Source: Oceanospirillaceae bacterium (GTDB taxonomy: Bacteria > Pseudomonadota > Gammaproteobacteria > Pseudomonadales > Balneatricaceae). From it: a stretch of DNA of 64,000 bases. The first letter of the stretch is position 1. Each line of letters begins with the position of its first letter. The translations under genes were made by a program, and so were the position numbers. Below are positions 48,671 through 60,275 of this stretch, piece after piece. The stretch is from positions 1-64,000 of the forward strand of contig JABGSN010000023.1 of NCBI GenBank assembly GCA_018647765.1, given 5' to 3'. The notes under the pieces were generated by a model. It worked only from the letters and a program-made list of their open reading frames with translations. It had not been told where the DNA came from and made no database searches.

Positions 48671-49348
48671 TTATAGAATGCCTTTGCTATGAATAAATGT
48701 AAGGATCTTTTGTTCCACATCTGTAATCGTCATTTGCGTACAATCGATCACCAATGCATCGTCAGCAGGCTTCAAGGGGGCGATGCTACGGTTTTCGTCG
48801 CGCTCGTCCCGCTGTTGAATATCCATCAGTATGTCTGACAGGCTAGCATTCAAACCTTTATTTTTCAACTGTTTATAGCGTCGATCTGCCCGCTCTTGCG
48901 CGCTGGCAGTTAAGAATACTTTCACCTGCGCTTCCTTAAAGATCACCGTACCCATGTCGCGACCATCGGCCACTAGGCCCGGTAGTTCGGTAAATGCCCG
49001 CTGGCGCTCTTGTAGCGCCTTGCGCACCAAGGTTAGGCTAGCCACTTTAGAGGCATTCATGCCGCAGGCTTCGGTGCGAATAGCTAAGCTGACGTCTTCG
49101 CCTTCTAGTACCACTTGAATATCATCACCCTTGGTTTTGAACTGCACGTCTAAGCAGCCTGCAATATCAGCGACGGCCAATTCGTTTTCTGGACTCACAC
49201 CATGGTGTTCGGCGGCTAAAGCCACTAACCTATATAGCGCGCCACTATCTAATAAGTTATAACCCAAACGCTCTGCTAGCAACTTACATAACGTGCCCTT
49301 ACCAGAACCGCTAGGGCCATCAATGGTAATAATAGGAACAGTTTTCAC
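48671..49348 (-). CDS. cmk: Cytidylate kinase
   Basis: [50 protein letters not shown]. Confidence 0.96.
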   Translation of the reverse strand: MKTVPIITIDGPSGSGKGTLCKLLAERLGYNLLDSGALYRLVALAAEHHGVSPENELAVADIAGCLDVQFKTKGDDIQVVLEGEDVSLAIRTEACGMNASKVASLTLVRKALQERQRAFTELPGLVADGRDMGTVIFKEAQVKVFLTASAQERADRRYKQLKNKGLNASLSDILMDIQQRDERDENRSIAPLKPADDALVIDCTQMTITDVEQKILTFIHSKGIL

Positions 49349-51576
49349 GATTGAAATTCCTCATCAAGCGTCATACCTACGGTACGCGCTAATTCGACAA
49401 AATTAGGGAACGATGTAGCCACATGGGCGCAATCTAGAATTTTGACATTTGCATCGGCGCGCAGCCCGGCAATGGTAAAAGCCATGGCGATACGGTGATC
49501 ATGGTGGGTCACCACTTGGGCACTGGAAAAGTGCTGATTTGGTCCCATGCCTTGGATGATAGCACCGTCTGCCGTACCTTCTATGGTCACACCCATCGCC
49601 TTTAAACCATCAACCATCGCTTGAATACGGTCACTTTCTTTAACCCGCAGTTCTTCGGCACCAGTGATCGTGGTAGTGCCACTGGCACAGGCTGCCGCCA
49701 CCATCAGGGCTGGAAATTCATCAATTGCCAACGGCACTTGATCTTCCGGCACATGAATACCACTCAGAGGCGCGTATTTAACATGTAAATCGGCCACCGG
49801 CTCGCCACCGACTTCACGCTCATTAAGCACTGTTAAATTGGCACCCATTAAACGTAAAATATTAATGACGCCAACCCGAGTTGGGTTCATACCCACATGC
49901 TCAACCACTAAATCTGAGGTTGGACAAATAGCCGCCGCTACTAAAAAGAAGGTAGCCGAAGAAATGTCTGACGGCACGTCAATATCCGTAGCGAGCAACT
50001 CACCCTGGCCGACAATGGCACAGGTGTCAGAGGTTCGCTCAACGGCATAACCAAAGCCCTTGAGCATGCGCTCTGTATGGTCGCGGGTTGGGGCCGGCTC
50101 GGTCACACTGGTACGCCCGTGGGCATACAAACCTGCCAATACGACACAGGATTTAACTTGTGCACTGGCCATGGGTAAATCGTAATGAATGCCCTGTAGC
50201 GCTTGGCCACCCTTAATGCGCATAGGTGGGCAACCGCCTTCTGCCGTGTCAACCACAGCCCCCATAAGCCGCAAGGGTTTCGCCACACGCTCCATCGGCC
50301 GCTTGTTAAGAGAAACGTCGCCGCTCAACTCCACATCAAACTTTTGACCGGCCATTAACCCCGCCATCAGGCGGATAGTCGTGCCAGAATTGCCCACATA
50401 AAGCGGTCCCGGTGGTGGTTGCAGACCGTGCAAACCAACGCCATGCACAACCACCTTGCCATCATCAGGGCCTTCAATCACCACGCCCATATCACGGAAG
50501 GCTTGTAAGGTGGCCATGGCGTCTTCGCCTTCTAAAAAACCACTAATATGAGTGGTACCTTGAGCCAACGCACCTAACATAATCGAACGGTGCGACACCG
50601 ACTTGTCACCCGGCACGCGAATGCGACCTTTGACTTGACCACCTGGGTGGACATTAAAATGTTTTGTATTTGTCATAGTTCCAGTATAGGCAGTGCCTGC
50701 CAATATTTTTTCAAAATGATGTCGCGCACTGCGGGCGCGAGTAAAGATGCCCATCATGGTTTGGCTGTCGCCATTGGCCACTGCCGTACGCAACTGAGCC
50801 AAACCATGGGTAAAGGCATCCAATGTTTTTAAGCAGGCATCGCGGTTAGCCACAAACACGTCGTGCCACATCGTCGGATCACTACCTGCAATACGAGTAA
50901 AATCCCGAAAACCACCTGCTGCGTAGCGAAATATATCTTTATTGTCGCTATCTGAGGCCAACGTGTCGACCAAAGAAAAGGCCAACAAGTGTGGCAAATG
51001 GCTGGTTGCAGCCAACACTTCGTCGTGTCGCTCAACCTCCATGGTAAGGATTTCACAGCCAATGCCAGACCACAAATCAGCCAATACGGCAATCGCCTGT
51101 GGATGACTGCTCGGCAATGGGGTGATGATGAACTTATGATCAACAAATAAATCGATATTCACCGCGTTGATGCCACTGCGCTCAGACCCAGCAATAGGAT
51201 GACCGGGTACAAAACCCGCTGGGGGAATAGTGAAAATATCATAAGCCGCGGCAATAATACTGCCCTTGACACTGCCCACGTCCGTGAGCAAGGTGTTGGC
51301 GCCAATATGCGGCGCCACCATAGCCATCACCTTTTCCATGGCTTTCACAGGCACCGCCAATACCACCACATCCATGTGTGACAGAGTGGCCACTAAGTCC
51401 ACGACTTGATGGTCAATAACGGCCTGGTCTTGCGCTTGCTGCATGCTCGAGGCATCAAGATCGTAGCCCCAAACCTGGTGTTTTTGTGTGCGCCTTAAGG
51501 CCGCAGCCAAGGAGCCTCCAATTAACCCAAGGCCTAACACCAGCACCTTGTTATGGCAAAAGGTCGTTTGGGTCAC
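49345..51576 (-). CDS. tyrA-aroA: Fused prephenate dehydrogenase / 5-enolpyruvylshikimate-3-phosphate synthase
   Basis: N-terminal [21 protein letters not shown]-terminal [34 protein letters not shown]; 743 aa. Confidence 0.95.
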   Translation of the reverse strand: MTQTTFCHNKVLVLGLGLIGGSLAAALRRTQKHQVWGYDLDASSMQQAQDQAVIDHQVVDLVATLSHMDVVVLAVPVKAMEKVMAMVAPHIGANTLLTDVGSVKGSIIAAAYDIFTIPPAGFVPGHPIAGSERSGINAVNIDLFVDHKFIITPLPSSHPQAIAVLADLWSGIGCEILTMEVERHDEVLAATSHLPHLLAFSLVDTLASDSDNKDIFRYAAGGFRDFTRIAGSDPTMWHDVFVANRDACLKTLDAFTHGLAQLRTAVANGDSQTMMGIFTRARSARHHFEKILAGTAYTGTMTNTKHFNVHPGGQVKGRIRVPGDKSVSHRSIMLGALAQGTTHISGFLEGEDAMATLQAFRDMGVVIEGPDDGKVVVHGVGLHGLQPPPGPLYVGNSGTTIRLMAGLMAGQKFDVELSGDVSLNKRPMERVAKPLRLMGAVVDTAEGGCPPMRIKGGQALQGIHYDLPMASAQVKSCVVLAGLYAHGRTSVTEPAPTRDHTERMLKGFGYAVERTSDTCAIVGQGELLATDIDVPSDISSATFFLVAAAICPTSDLVVEHVGMNPTRVGVINILRLMGANLTVLNEREVGGEPVADLHVKYAPLSGIHVPEDQVPLAIDEFPALMVAAACASGTTTITGAEELRVKESDRIQAMVDGLKAMGVTIEGTADGAIIQGMGPNQHFSSAQVVTHHDHRIAMAFTIAGLRADANVKILDCAHVATSFPNFVELARTVGMTLDEEFQS

Positions 51577-52700
51577 TAGAGTACCGCCTGAGGGTAGGAG
51601 CCCAGTATGCGCACTTCTACGGCATCTTGATCTAAATCCTGCAGAACTTGCTGTACCTTTTCATCTTCGTGGTGACCTTCAAAATCGATGTAAAATACAT
51701 AGCCCCACGCGCCCTGACCCGAAGGCCGAGACTCAATACTGGTCATGCTCACGTTGTGACGGTGAAAGGGTTCTAAGATATGGTACAACGCACCTGGTTT
51801 ATTACGCGCCAGCACCAATAACGAGGTTTTGTCTTGGCCAGATGCAGGCACCGATGCATGACCAATAATTAAAAATCGCGTGGTATTGTCGGGCTGATCT
51901 TCAATGTTTTCGTGGGGCAACTGCAAGCCGTATAGCTCGGCCGCCATGGTGCCAGCAATGGCAGCCACCTTGCCCACATCATCGTGCGTTTGAGTGGCCA
52001 CTCGGCGTGCGGCTTCGGCATTGCTGCTGACCGCAAAACGTTCTGCGTAGGGCATGTGGTTATCTAACCAAGACCGGCACTGAGCTAATGACTGAGAGTG
52101 AGAATAAATACGTTCGACTTGTGACAGGTCCGTGCCTTCTGCTACCAATAAATTCTGGTGAATACGCATTTCCACTTCGCCAGAAATCACCAGCGCCGAA
52201 TGGCGAAAACTATCCAAGGTATTATTAATCATACCCTCGGATGAGTTTTCGATGGGCACCACACCATAATGTGCACTCTTAGCTTCCACTTCGCGAAACA
52301 CTTCGTCAATGGAGCCGAGTGGTGCACTGATGACTGAGTGACCAAAATGTTTTAATGCCGCCGCTTGGGTAAAGGTACCCTCGGGACCCAAAAAGGCAAT
52401 CCGCATGGGTTGTTCGTGAGCGAGGCAGGCCGACATTAGCTCTCGAAACAGACGCGCCATTTCTTCATCGTCTAACGGCCCTTGGTTGCGCGCCATGACT
52501 TTACGTAATACTTGAGCTTCGCGCTCAGGGCGATAAAACACGGCGTCTTTAACACCTTGATGAGATTCCTTCACCTCGGCAACGCGCTGCGCACAGCTAG
52601 CACGCTGATTAATTAGCTGCTGGATTTGTTGATCTATGTGATCGATATCTTGGCGCAATTGACCGAGTTGTTGTTCTTGTGTCAGTTCTGGCTTGCTCAT
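51576..52700 (-). CDS. pheA: Bifunctional chorismate mutase/prephenate dehydratase (start chosen at MSKPELTQEQ)
   Basis: LRQDIDHIDQQIQQLINQRASCAQRV; IAFLGPEGTFTQAAALKHFG; ESRPSGQGAWGYVFYIDFEGH. Confidence 0.95.
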   Translation of the reverse strand: MSKPELTQEQQLGQLRQDIDHIDQQIQQLINQRASCAQRVAEVKESHQGVKDAVFYRPEREAQVLRKVMARNQGPLDDEEMARLFRELMSACLAHEQPMRIAFLGPEGTFTQAAALKHFGHSVISAPLGSIDEVFREVEAKSAHYGVVPIENSSEGMINNTLDSFRHSALVISGEVEMRIHQNLLVAEGTDLSQVERIYSHSQSLAQCRSWLDNHMPYAERFAVSSNAEAARRVATQTHDDVGKVAAIAGTMAAELYGLQLPHENIEDQPDNTTRFLIIGHASVPASGQDKTSLLVLARNKPGALYHILEPFHRHNVSMTSIESRPSGQGAWGYVFYIDFEGHHEDEKVQQVLQDLDQDAVEVRILGSYPQAVL

Positions 52701-52707
52701 AGTATCT

Positions 52708-53796
52708 CTAAGCCCAATGGCGTTGTTCGAAATCCTGCATAAAGGCAACTAACGCAGTAATGGCCTCCAGAGGGACTGCATTGTATATACTTGCACGCAT
52801 GCCACCCACGCTGCGGTGGCCCTTTAAGTTTAACAAGCCGCAAGCCTCGGACTCAGACAAAAACTGAGCATTCAGGGCAGCATCGGCCAAGCTAAAGGTG
52901 ACGTTCATTTTGGAACGGTTAGCCACCGCAATGTTATTGCTATACAGGCGGCTACTGTCAATGGCCTGATACAGGGTTTGAGCCTTAGCCTGGTTTAGTT
53001 GCGCCATCGCACTCACACCACCCTGCGCTAACAACCAGTCAAACACCAAACCTGCCAGATACCAGCTATAGGTGGGTGGCGTATTAAGCATGGAATCGTT
53101 ATCCGCCTGCAAGGCATAGTTAAACGGCCTTGGTGTATCGTCACGTGCCTGGCCTAATAAATCCTCACGTACAATCACTAAGGTTAGGCCTGCGGGGCCA
53201 ATGTTCTTTTGCGCGCCCGCATAAATCACACCAAATTGGCTGACATCGATCGGTTCTGACAAAATGGTGGATGACATATCCGCCACTAGTGGAACACTGC
53301 CTGTTTTGGGCACATAGTCAAAGGCTAAACCGCCTATGGTCTCGTTGGGACAATAATGTACGAAGGCCGCATCAGCATTGAGCTCAAGCTGCGTTTGCGA
53401 AGGTACTTGTAGGTGGTTTTTAGACTGGCTTGACGCCACCACCTTAGCTTCAGCAAAAGGTGCCATGGCGTCTATTGCCTTAGCTGACCAAATGCCCGTA
53501 TCAATATAGTCAGCCGATGTTTTTTGGCCCAATAAGTTCAGCGGTAGCAAGGCAAATTGCGCGGTTGCACCGCCTTGCAAAAACAACACCTTGTAGTTTG
53601 CAGGAATGTCCATGAGCTGACGTAATTTTGCTTCAGCATCGGCTACCATCGCCATGTAGGCAGGGTGTCGATGACTCATTTCCATCACCGACACACCACG
53701 GCCTTGCCAATCTAGTAGCTCAGCCTGAGCCAGCTCGAGCACTGCCGTCGGTAATGCAGCAGGACCTGCGCAAAAATTAAACTGGCGCTTACTCAT
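52708..53796 (-). CDS. serC: Phosphoserine aminotransferase
   Basis: FNFCAGPAALPTAVLELAQAELLDW, VIYAGAQKNIGPAGLTLVIVREDL. Confidence 0.96.
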   Translation of the reverse strand: MSKRQFNFCAGPAALPTAVLELAQAELLDWQGRGVSVMEMSHRHPAYMAMVADAEAKLRQLMDIPANYKVLFLQGGATAQFALLPLNLLGQKTSADYIDTGIWSAKAIDAMAPFAEAKVVASSQSKNHLQVPSQTQLELNADAAFVHYCPNETIGGLAFDYVPKTGSVPLVADMSSTILSEPIDVSQFGVIYAGAQKNIGPAGLTLVIVREDLLGQARDDTPRPFNYALQADNDSMLNTPPTYSWYLAGLVFDWLLAQGGVSAMAQLNQAKAQTLYQAIDSSRLYSNNIAVANRSKMNVTFSLADAALNAQFLSESEACGLLNLKGHRSVGGMRASIYNAVPLEAITALVAFMQDFEQRHWA

Positions 53797-53801
53797 ACAG
53801 G

Positions 53802-56399
53802 TTACTCTTGCTCTGTGGCGTCAAGGTTAGTTTCCGCATTGTCGTCAGCGCCTTCTTCGTCTTCCATGGTTTCCGCAACACGGGCCACCTGAACGAGTTT
53901 TTCGCCTTCCTGCACCTTAATCAAGGTCACACCCTGAGTATTACGACCCAGAACAGATACCTCGCTAGTGCGGGTGCGCACTAACGTTCCTTGATCGCTA
54001 ATCAAAATCACTTCATCGCTGTCAAACACCTGCACCGCACCAATAAGGGCACCATTTCGGTCTGACATTTGAATCGCAATAACACCCTTACCACCACGAC
54101 CACGCACCGGGTAATCTTCGTTACGGCTTTGTTTGCCAAAGCCGTTTTCACTGGCCGTTAAGATACGTCCACCGTCTTGTGGCATGATCAAGCTGATCAC
54201 ATGAGCATCTTCTGCCAAACGGATACCACGTACACCACGAGCCGTCCGGCCCATAGCGCGCACGTCGCCTTCATCAAAACGTACCGCCAGGCCATTATTG
54301 GCAAACAACATAATTTGCTGCTCGCCATCAGTAACTGTGGCGCCAATAAGGGTATCACCATCATCCAAACCAAGAGCAATCAAACCACTGGTTCTAGGCC
54401 GCGCAAAGGCAGTCAGAGGCGTCTTCTTAACGGTACCACTGGCCGTTGCCATAAAGATAAAGTGGCCTTCTTGATAACCGCCTTCTGGCAATGGCAAAAT
54501 AGTGGTAACACGCTCGCCCTCGTCCAACGGTAAGATGTTTACTATGGGGCGACCACGGGCCGTTCTGCTGGCCTGCGGAATTTCAAACACCCGCAACCAA
54601 TACACTTTACCGAGGTTACTAAAACACAAGATTGTGTCGTGGGACGAGGTGACTAATAAATGTTCTACAAAGTCTTCTTCTTTCACTGCTGTCGCGGCTT
54701 TACCACGGCCACCACGACGCTGGGCCTGATAATCACTTACTGGCTGAGTCTTGGCATAACCGCCATGAGAAATGGTCACCACCATGTCTTCTTCTGGGAT
54801 TAAATCGGCTACCGTAAGGTCTTGGCGCGAAGCAATGATTTCTGAGCGGCGCTTGTCGCCATAGGCTTCAAGTACTTCGGATAATTCTTCGCGGATCACT
54901 TCCATCAAACGCTCGGCAGATGCAAGAATTTCCAACAGCTCAGCAATGCGTTCCAACAGCACCTGGTATTCAGCCACCAGCTTGTCTTGCTCTAAACCGG
55001 TTAACCGGTGCAAACGCAAATCCAAAATCGCCTGTGCTTGTACGTCAGACAACTGATAGACGTCACCGTGTAGACCAAACTCAGGACCCAAGGCATCTGG
55101 CTTACAGGCATCTTCGCCCGCTCGCTCTAACATCACCACAACCTGACCCGCAGGCCAACTTTGCGCCACTAATTTTTCGCGGGCTTCGGCGGCGTTAGGC
55201 GAGGTTTTAATGAGCTCTATAACCGGGTCAATATTAGCTAAGGCAACGGTTAAACCTTCTAACACATGGCCGCGATCTCGGGCTTTATGTAATTCAAACA
55301 AGGTACGGCGTGTCACTACTTCACGACGGTGGCGCACAAAGGCTTCTAACATTTGCTTAAGATTTAAGGTACGCGGTTGACCGTCGACTAAGGCCACCAC
55401 GTTAATACCAAACACATTTTCCATTTGCGTTTGGGTATAAAGGTTATTAATGATAACTTCGGGCACTTCGCCACGACGCAACTCTATCACCATGCGCATG
55501 CCATCTTTGTCAGACTCGTCGCGCAGCTCGGTAATGCCTTCAAGCTTTTTGTCTTTAACCAATTCGGCAATTTTTTCAATCAAACGCGCCTTGTTCACCT
55601 GATACGGCAACTCGGTGACGACAATTGACGGCTTTTGGTTTTTCTCGTTGATTTCTACGTGGTAGCGAGCCCGCACATAAATGCGGCCACGACCAGTGCG
55701 GTAGGCTTGCACAATGCCCGCACGGCCATTGATGATACCCGCCGTAGGAAAATCCGGACCTGGGATGTGTTGCATTAACTCATCCACTTCAATATCAGGA
55801 TTTTCGATTAACGCCAAGCAACCACTAATCACTTCGTTGATGTTGTGAGGCGGAATATTAGTGGCCATACCAACGGCAATACCGGAGGAGCCGTTCACCA
55901 ACAGGTTAGGCAACCGTGTCGGCAGCACATCAGGAATCATTTCTGTGCCGTCATAGTTAGGCACAAAATCAACCGTATCTTTGTCTAAATCGGCCAACAG
56001 GTCATGGGCCATTTTCTTCATACGGATTTCGGTATAACGCATGGCGGCTGCAGAGTCGCCGTCTACCGAACCAAAGTTACCCTGACCGTCCACCAACACA
56101 TAACGCATAGAAAACGGCTGCGCCATACGTACAATGGTGTCATACACTGCCGTATCACCATGGGGGTGATACTTACCAATAACATCACCCACCACACGGG
56201 CAGACTTTTTATAAGGCTTGTTCCAATCGTTACTCAGCTCATTCATGGCGAACAACACACGCCTGTGTACGGGTTTTAAACCATCACGTACATCGGGCAA
56301 TGCGCGCCCAACAATAACACTCATGGCGTAATCCAAATACGACTGCTTGAGTTCGTCTTCAATATTAATGGGCGATATTTCTTTAGCCATTTCAGACAT
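53802..56399 (-). CDS. gyrA: DNA gyrase subunit A
   Basis: [59 protein letters not shown], GyrA-box QRRGGRG. Confidence 0.98.
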   Translation of the reverse strand: MSEMAKEISPINIEDELKQSYLDYAMSVIVGRALPDVRDGLKPVHRRVLFAMNELSNDWNKPYKKSARVVGDVIGKYHPHGDTAVYDTIVRMAQPFSMRYVLVDGQGNFGSVDGDSAAAMRYTEIRMKKMAHDLLADLDKDTVDFVPNYDGTEMIPDVLPTRLPNLLVNGSSGIAVGMATNIPPHNINEVISGCLALIENPDIEVDELMQHIPGPDFPTAGIINGRAGIVQAYRTGRGRIYVRARYHVEINEKNQKPSIVVTELPYQVNKARLIEKIAELVKDKKLEGITELRDESDKDGMRMVIELRRGEVPEVIINNLYTQTQMENVFGINVVALVDGQPRTLNLKQMLEAFVRHRREVVTRRTLFELHKARDRGHVLEGLTVALANIDPVIELIKTSPNAAEAREKLVAQSWPAGQVVVMLERAGEDACKPDALGPEFGLHGDVYQLSDVQAQAILDLRLHRLTGLEQDKLVAEYQVLLERIAELLEILASAERLMEVIREELSEVLEAYGDKRRSEIIASRQDLTVADLIPEEDMVVTISHGGYAKTQPVSDYQAQRRGGRGKAATAVKEEDFVEHLLVTSSHDTILCFSNLGKVYWLRVFEIPQASRTARGRPIVNILPLDEGERVTTILPLPEGGYQEGHFIFMATASGTVKKTPLTAFARPRTSGLIALGLDDGDTLIGATVTDGEQQIMLFANNGLAVRFDEGDVRAMGRTARGVRGIRLAEDAHVISLIMPQDGGRILTASENGFGKQSRNEDYPVRGRGGKGVIAIQMSDRNGALIGAVQVFDSDEVILISDQGTLVRTRTSEVSVLGRNTQGVTLIKVQEGEKLVQVARVAETMEDEEGADDNAETNLDATEQE

Positions 56400-56640
56400 A
56401 ATTAAGCCAATTTCCTTGTGCGACTAACGCTACGAGCTCGCCTTGTGGAGCCCCTGTGGACAACGCCCTAAATGGACGTCACAAAAACCATAATTCTAGC
56501 ACGAAAAGAGGCTGATTAGCCACCAGCAAAGCACCTATCACACATCCAACAACATAACCCTAAGCCACAAGTTTACGGATGCAGACCAAGCATTTACACG
56601 CTATAATGGCAGAAATTTTTCATCGAACTGAAACTCAACC

Positions 56641-57369
56641 GTGACCCTAAACGTAGATCCTGAAGAAATCGCCAAATTTGAAGCCCTCGCCGCCCGCTGG
56701 TGGGACTTAGACAGCGAATTCAAACCCTTGCATGCCATCAACCCATTACGTATTGGTTGGATTGATGAGCGAGCCCATTTGCACGGAAAAAAAGTAGCGG
56801 ACATCGGTTGCGGTGGTGGTATTGTTGCCGAAGCCATGGCCTTAAGAGGTGCCACAGTCACCGGTATCGACATGGGTGAAGCGCCACTCAAAGTAGCTCA
56901 ATTACACAGCTTAGAAAGCGGCGTGGCAGTGGACTATCGACAAATGACCGCAGAGCAACTGGCCGATCAAGAAGCCGGTACCTATGATGTCGTCACCTGC
57001 TTAGAAATGCTGGAACACGTGCCCGACCCCAGCGCCGTCATCGCCGCCTGTGCCAAATTGCTAAAACCCGGTGGCCAAGCTTTTTTCTCTACTATCAATC
57101 GCAATCCCAAGTCCTACTTGTTTGCCATTGTGGGCGCAGAATACCTGCTTAAAATGTTGCCTAAAGGCACCCATGACCACAAAAAGTTTATTAAGCCTTC
57201 TGAATTACACGATTACATGCGCCAAGCAGACCTCTATGGCGAAGACATGACCGGCATGACCTACAACCCGCTAACACAAACTTACGCCTTAAAAGCTCGA
57301 GATGTGGATGTTAATTACCTTGTCTATGCCAGCAAAGCTCAAGATGCACCTCAACCGGTCGATAGTTAA
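56641..57369 (+). CDS. ubiG: Ubiquinone biosynthesis O-methyltransferase (GTG start)
   Basis: [55 protein letters not shown]. Confidence 0.95.
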   Translation: MTLNVDPEEIAKFEALAARWWDLDSEFKPLHAINPLRIGWIDERAHLHGKKVADIGCGGGIVAEAMALRGATVTGIDMGEAPLKVAQLHSLESGVAVDYRQMTAEQLADQEAGTYDVVTCLEMLEHVPDPSAVIAACAKLLKPGGQAFFSTINRNPKSYLFAIVGAEYLLKMLPKGTHDHKKFIKPSELHDYMRQADLYGEDMTGMTYNPLTQTYALKARDVDVNYLVYASKAQDAPQPVDS

Positions 57370-57412
57370 CCATTAGTCCTAATGACTATTTTTATGCACA
57401 ACAGGAATCTTC

Positions 57413-58189
57413 ATGTTTGATTACACGGCGCCAGACAACCTACTAGCAAATCGCGTGATCTTAGTCACTGGCGCAGGCGATGGCATCGGCCGCGCTGCAG
57501 CCATCGAATACGCTCGCCTAGGCGCTACGGTTATTCTATTGGGCCGCACAGTTGAAAAACTTGAAACGGTTTATGACGAAATAGAAGCCGCAGGCCACAG
57601 CCAGCCAGCCATATATCCGCTCGATTTACGCGCAGCGAAAGACGAAGACTATCTTGAACTAGCGGAAATACTTGAAGGCGAGTTTGGCCGTTTAGACGGC
57701 CTCCTCCACAACGCCTCGGTATTGGGCCAACGCACCCCCTTATCAAACTATGAGTCCCGCACCTGGCGTTTGGTGATGCACGTAAACGTGACCGCGCCAT
57801 TCATGATGACTCAAGCGCTAATGCCTCTTCTAGAAGCGTCTGCCGACGCATCGGTGGTTCTCACCAGCTCCAGTGTTGGCACCCAAGGCAAGGCCTACTG
57901 GGGCGCTTACGGCGTATCTAAATTTGCCACCGAAGGCATGGCGCAAATTTTGGCAGAAGAAACTGAAAACACCAGCAACATCCGCGTTAACATCATTAAT
58001 CCCGGCGCCACCCGAACCAACATGCGCGCGCAGGCTTACCCAGGCGAAGACCCTGCCCTCAACCTTACGCCAGAAGACATTATGCCGGTGTATCAATTCC
58101 TAATGGGCACCGACAGCAAGGGCACGACGGGGCAGCGCTTTAATGCGCAAGAAATGCGCAAGCCAGAGCCGTTACCAAGCGACAGCTAA
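57413..58189 (+). CDS. yciK: YciK-like short-chain dehydrogenase
   Basis: NRVILVTGAGDGIGRAAAIEYARLGATVILLGRT, YGVSKFATEGMAQILAEE; adjacent to ubiG. Confidence 0.88.
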   Translation: MFDYTAPDNLLANRVILVTGAGDGIGRAAAIEYARLGATVILLGRTVEKLETVYDEIEAAGHSQPAIYPLDLRAAKDEDYLELAEILEGEFGRLDGLLHNASVLGQRTPLSNYESRTWRLVMHVNVTAPFMMTQALMPLLEASADASVVLTSSSVGTQGKAYWGAYGVSKFATEGMAQILAEETENTSNIRVNIINPGATRTNMRAQAYPGEDPALNLTPEDIMPVYQFLMGTDSKGTTGQRFNAQEMRKPEPLPSDS

Positions 58190-58194
58190 CCCGC

Positions 58195-58464
58195 TTAACA
58201 GACTTCAATCAAGGCGAGTTTTTGGCTACGCGTTAATTTTTTAATGGCAGCCTCGCGCTGACTAGCGGTGGAGCGATTTTTTTGCGGCTCACGGTAGACC
58301 ATAGCCCACGCAGGATCACTACGAAAAAATCGCGCGCCTAGCTTACCGCCCGCACAGTGCTCCTTAAAACGTCGCTCTGGGTCCGTAGTAATACCGGTAT
58401 ATAAGCGTCCACCTTGGGTTTGCACCATATACACCCACCAAGGCTTCGAATCCGCTTGCGCCAC
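58195..58464 (-). CDS. GIY-YIG nuclease-domain protein
   Basis: WWVYMVQTQGGRLYTGITTDPERRFKEH...FFRSDPAWAMVYREPQKNRSTASQREAAIKKLTRSQKLALI. Confidence 0.93.
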   Translation of the reverse strand: MAQADSKPWWVYMVQTQGGRLYTGITTDPERRFKEHCAGGKLGARFFRSDPAWAMVYREPQKNRSTASQREAAIKKLTRSQKLALIEVC

Positions 58465-58529
58465 TAAACCATACCTCTTGGGTCTGCTATAATGCGGCCC
58501 ATCTTAACCTACAGCGTTGATCACACCAA

Positions 58530-59561
58530 ATGCAAGCCATCGAATCTTTATCGGACCTCTTCAAACAACTTCAAGGCCAGTATCGCATCTATGACATGGG
58601 TTGTCGTTTAAGAAAGCTCTCTAGCGCCGACTTTCAAGCCTTTGAAGCCGGTCAAAAGGCCTATCCACTGCCTTGGTTACGTCACGCCTGGGTGGGAATT
58701 TTGTTGTGGCCACAACAAAAACAACAGACCCAAGCTACCCCCACCATTTGGTTCTTAAAATTCCCATTAGACGAACGCGGCCAATTGATTCAGGCCTCAC
58801 GAGATGAGTTTTTAAATCAGCTATTAGAAACCATAGGCACCAATATGTTGGACCAGCAAGCATCAAGCGAATGGGCCGAGCAACTCAAACATAGTAACCT
58901 TGCCTTTACACCGGAACAGGCACGTATGGCAGCCTTTCATGCCCATGCTAGCTTGGTGCTAGAACAGCCCGCATCTTCATACTACACCGCCGTAAACCAA
59001 TACATGAGGTCGAATCAGCTAGATAAAAACTGGCAAAACCTAGGTTTACAGGGTTTCGCAGACTATGCCGCCCGCTTGGAAACACACGCCGACTGGAGTC
59101 AGCAAGTGGCGCAACTACCCGCCCCAGTATTGGACACCCTGGCTGTACAGTTAGAAAACCAACCTCTCAACCACAAGCTAGCCAAAGCCTTTATCGAGCG
59201 CGGCCAGTTGAGCAACGTAGAAGGGGAAAAAGTGACCTGTTTACGTGCCGTTAGCCAAACTCCAGATGCGGGTTCACGCCAACAGTGGCTAACCCAGCTC
59301 ATGGCGTCAGACGTTATTACTGGGGTGGAAGTGCTGGCCACCATTACTAGCAAATGCAGCAATGACTTACTCGACCAACACTTAATGGGGCTATTTTTAC
59401 ATCAATGCGCTCATGACCAAGGCATCTTCAACGGCTTGGTGCAGGAGTTGATGTACCGGCCTAAGCTGCGTAGCGTGGTATTAGCCGCCTTCCGAGCGCC
59501 TGAGCGAAACCCACAGCTGATACAAGCCATAGGCTCGCTCATGGGGCAGAGCCAAAGCTAG
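58530..59561 (+). CDS. DUF3549 family protein
   Basis: 343 aa; SLSDLFKQLQGQYRIYDMGCRLRKLSSADFQAFEAGQKAYPLPWLRHAWVGILLW. Confidence 0.75.
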   Translation: MQAIESLSDLFKQLQGQYRIYDMGCRLRKLSSADFQAFEAGQKAYPLPWLRHAWVGILLWPQQKQQTQATPTIWFLKFPLDERGQLIQASRDEFLNQLLETIGTNMLDQQASSEWAEQLKHSNLAFTPEQARMAAFHAHASLVLEQPASSYYTAVNQYMRSNQLDKNWQNLGLQGFADYAARLETHADWSQQVAQLPAPVLDTLAVQLENQPLNHKLAKAFIERGQLSNVEGEKVTCLRAVSQTPDAGSRQQWLTQLMASDVITGVEVLATITSKCSNDLLDQHLMGLFLHQCAHDQGIFNGLVQELMYRPKLRSVVLAAFRAPERNPQLIQAIGSLMGQSQS

Positions 59562-60271
59562 TCTGGGCCAGCACCCATACGCGAGGCTTCGGTTTCGGGC
59601 ACCAAGGAGGCATGCATCATTTGTTTTAGACGGGCCAGTACGCTGGCATCCACATGCACACCTTGATCCAAACAACGTTCCCGCCACCCTAACAAATCGG
59701 CACCGTCGGTGATCATCACCCCATCGATGTCGGCCTGGCCCATCGATAACATCAACTCATTCTCTCCTACCAACAGCTCACGCGGCTGGTATAAACCTAG
59801 GGGTTGGCCGTCTGCAGCAATCAATACACACCGCTGTGCGCCACTTCGATGGGTAAAATACAAGGCATAACATTGCTGCGCTTGAGGCTGATTCAAAGGT
59901 TGAGATAACCAATTCATCATACACGGCACAGCAAAGGCTGGGGCAACTAAATTCCTCACCCGCACCTGCGGTGAACAGTGAGCCAAGCCTAGACCTAGAG
60001 CCAGCTCAACCTGCACTAACGCAGACTGACCATGGGCATCAAATACTAATTCTTGGTCACTAGAAAGAATCAGCTCGGGCGCTTTAATACGACTACTCAA
60101 CGCATCCAATGCCTGACTCAACAAGCCACTGTTAGCCAGGCCAAGCTGAAATGCGCTGGCGGCCTTGATGCCTGCACTCAGTTGATCACCAGGTGCAAAA
60201 CCTAAGCCTTCCACACTACGTTTAACCAAAAATTTAAGCTCGTTAGCCGACAGTTGTATTAATTCAGACAT
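59558..60271 (-). CDS. DUF3726-like protein (start chosen at MSELIQLSANE)
   Basis: LSANELKFLVKRSVEGLGFAPGDQLSAGIKAASAFQLGLANSG resembles the DUF3726 N-terminus as I recall it. Confidence 0.55.
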   Translation of the reverse strand: MSELIQLSANELKFLVKRSVEGLGFAPGDQLSAGIKAASAFQLGLANSGLLSQALDALSSRIKAPELILSSDQELVFDAHGQSALVQVELALGLGLAHCSPQVRVRNLVAPAFAVPCMMNWLSQPLNQPQAQQCYALYFTHRSGAQRCVLIAADGQPLGLYQPRELLVGENELMLSMGQADIDGVMITDGADLLGWRERCLDQGVHVDASVLARLKQMMHASLVPETEASRMGAGPD

Positions 60272-60275
60272 GCAC

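Noticed and set aside
55990-56260. GyrA QRDR reads [12 protein letters not shown] (Thr at the E. coli Ser83 position)
   Set aside because: Thr is the wild-type residue in pseudomonads and the Asp87-equivalent is intact; not evidence of quinolone resistance.
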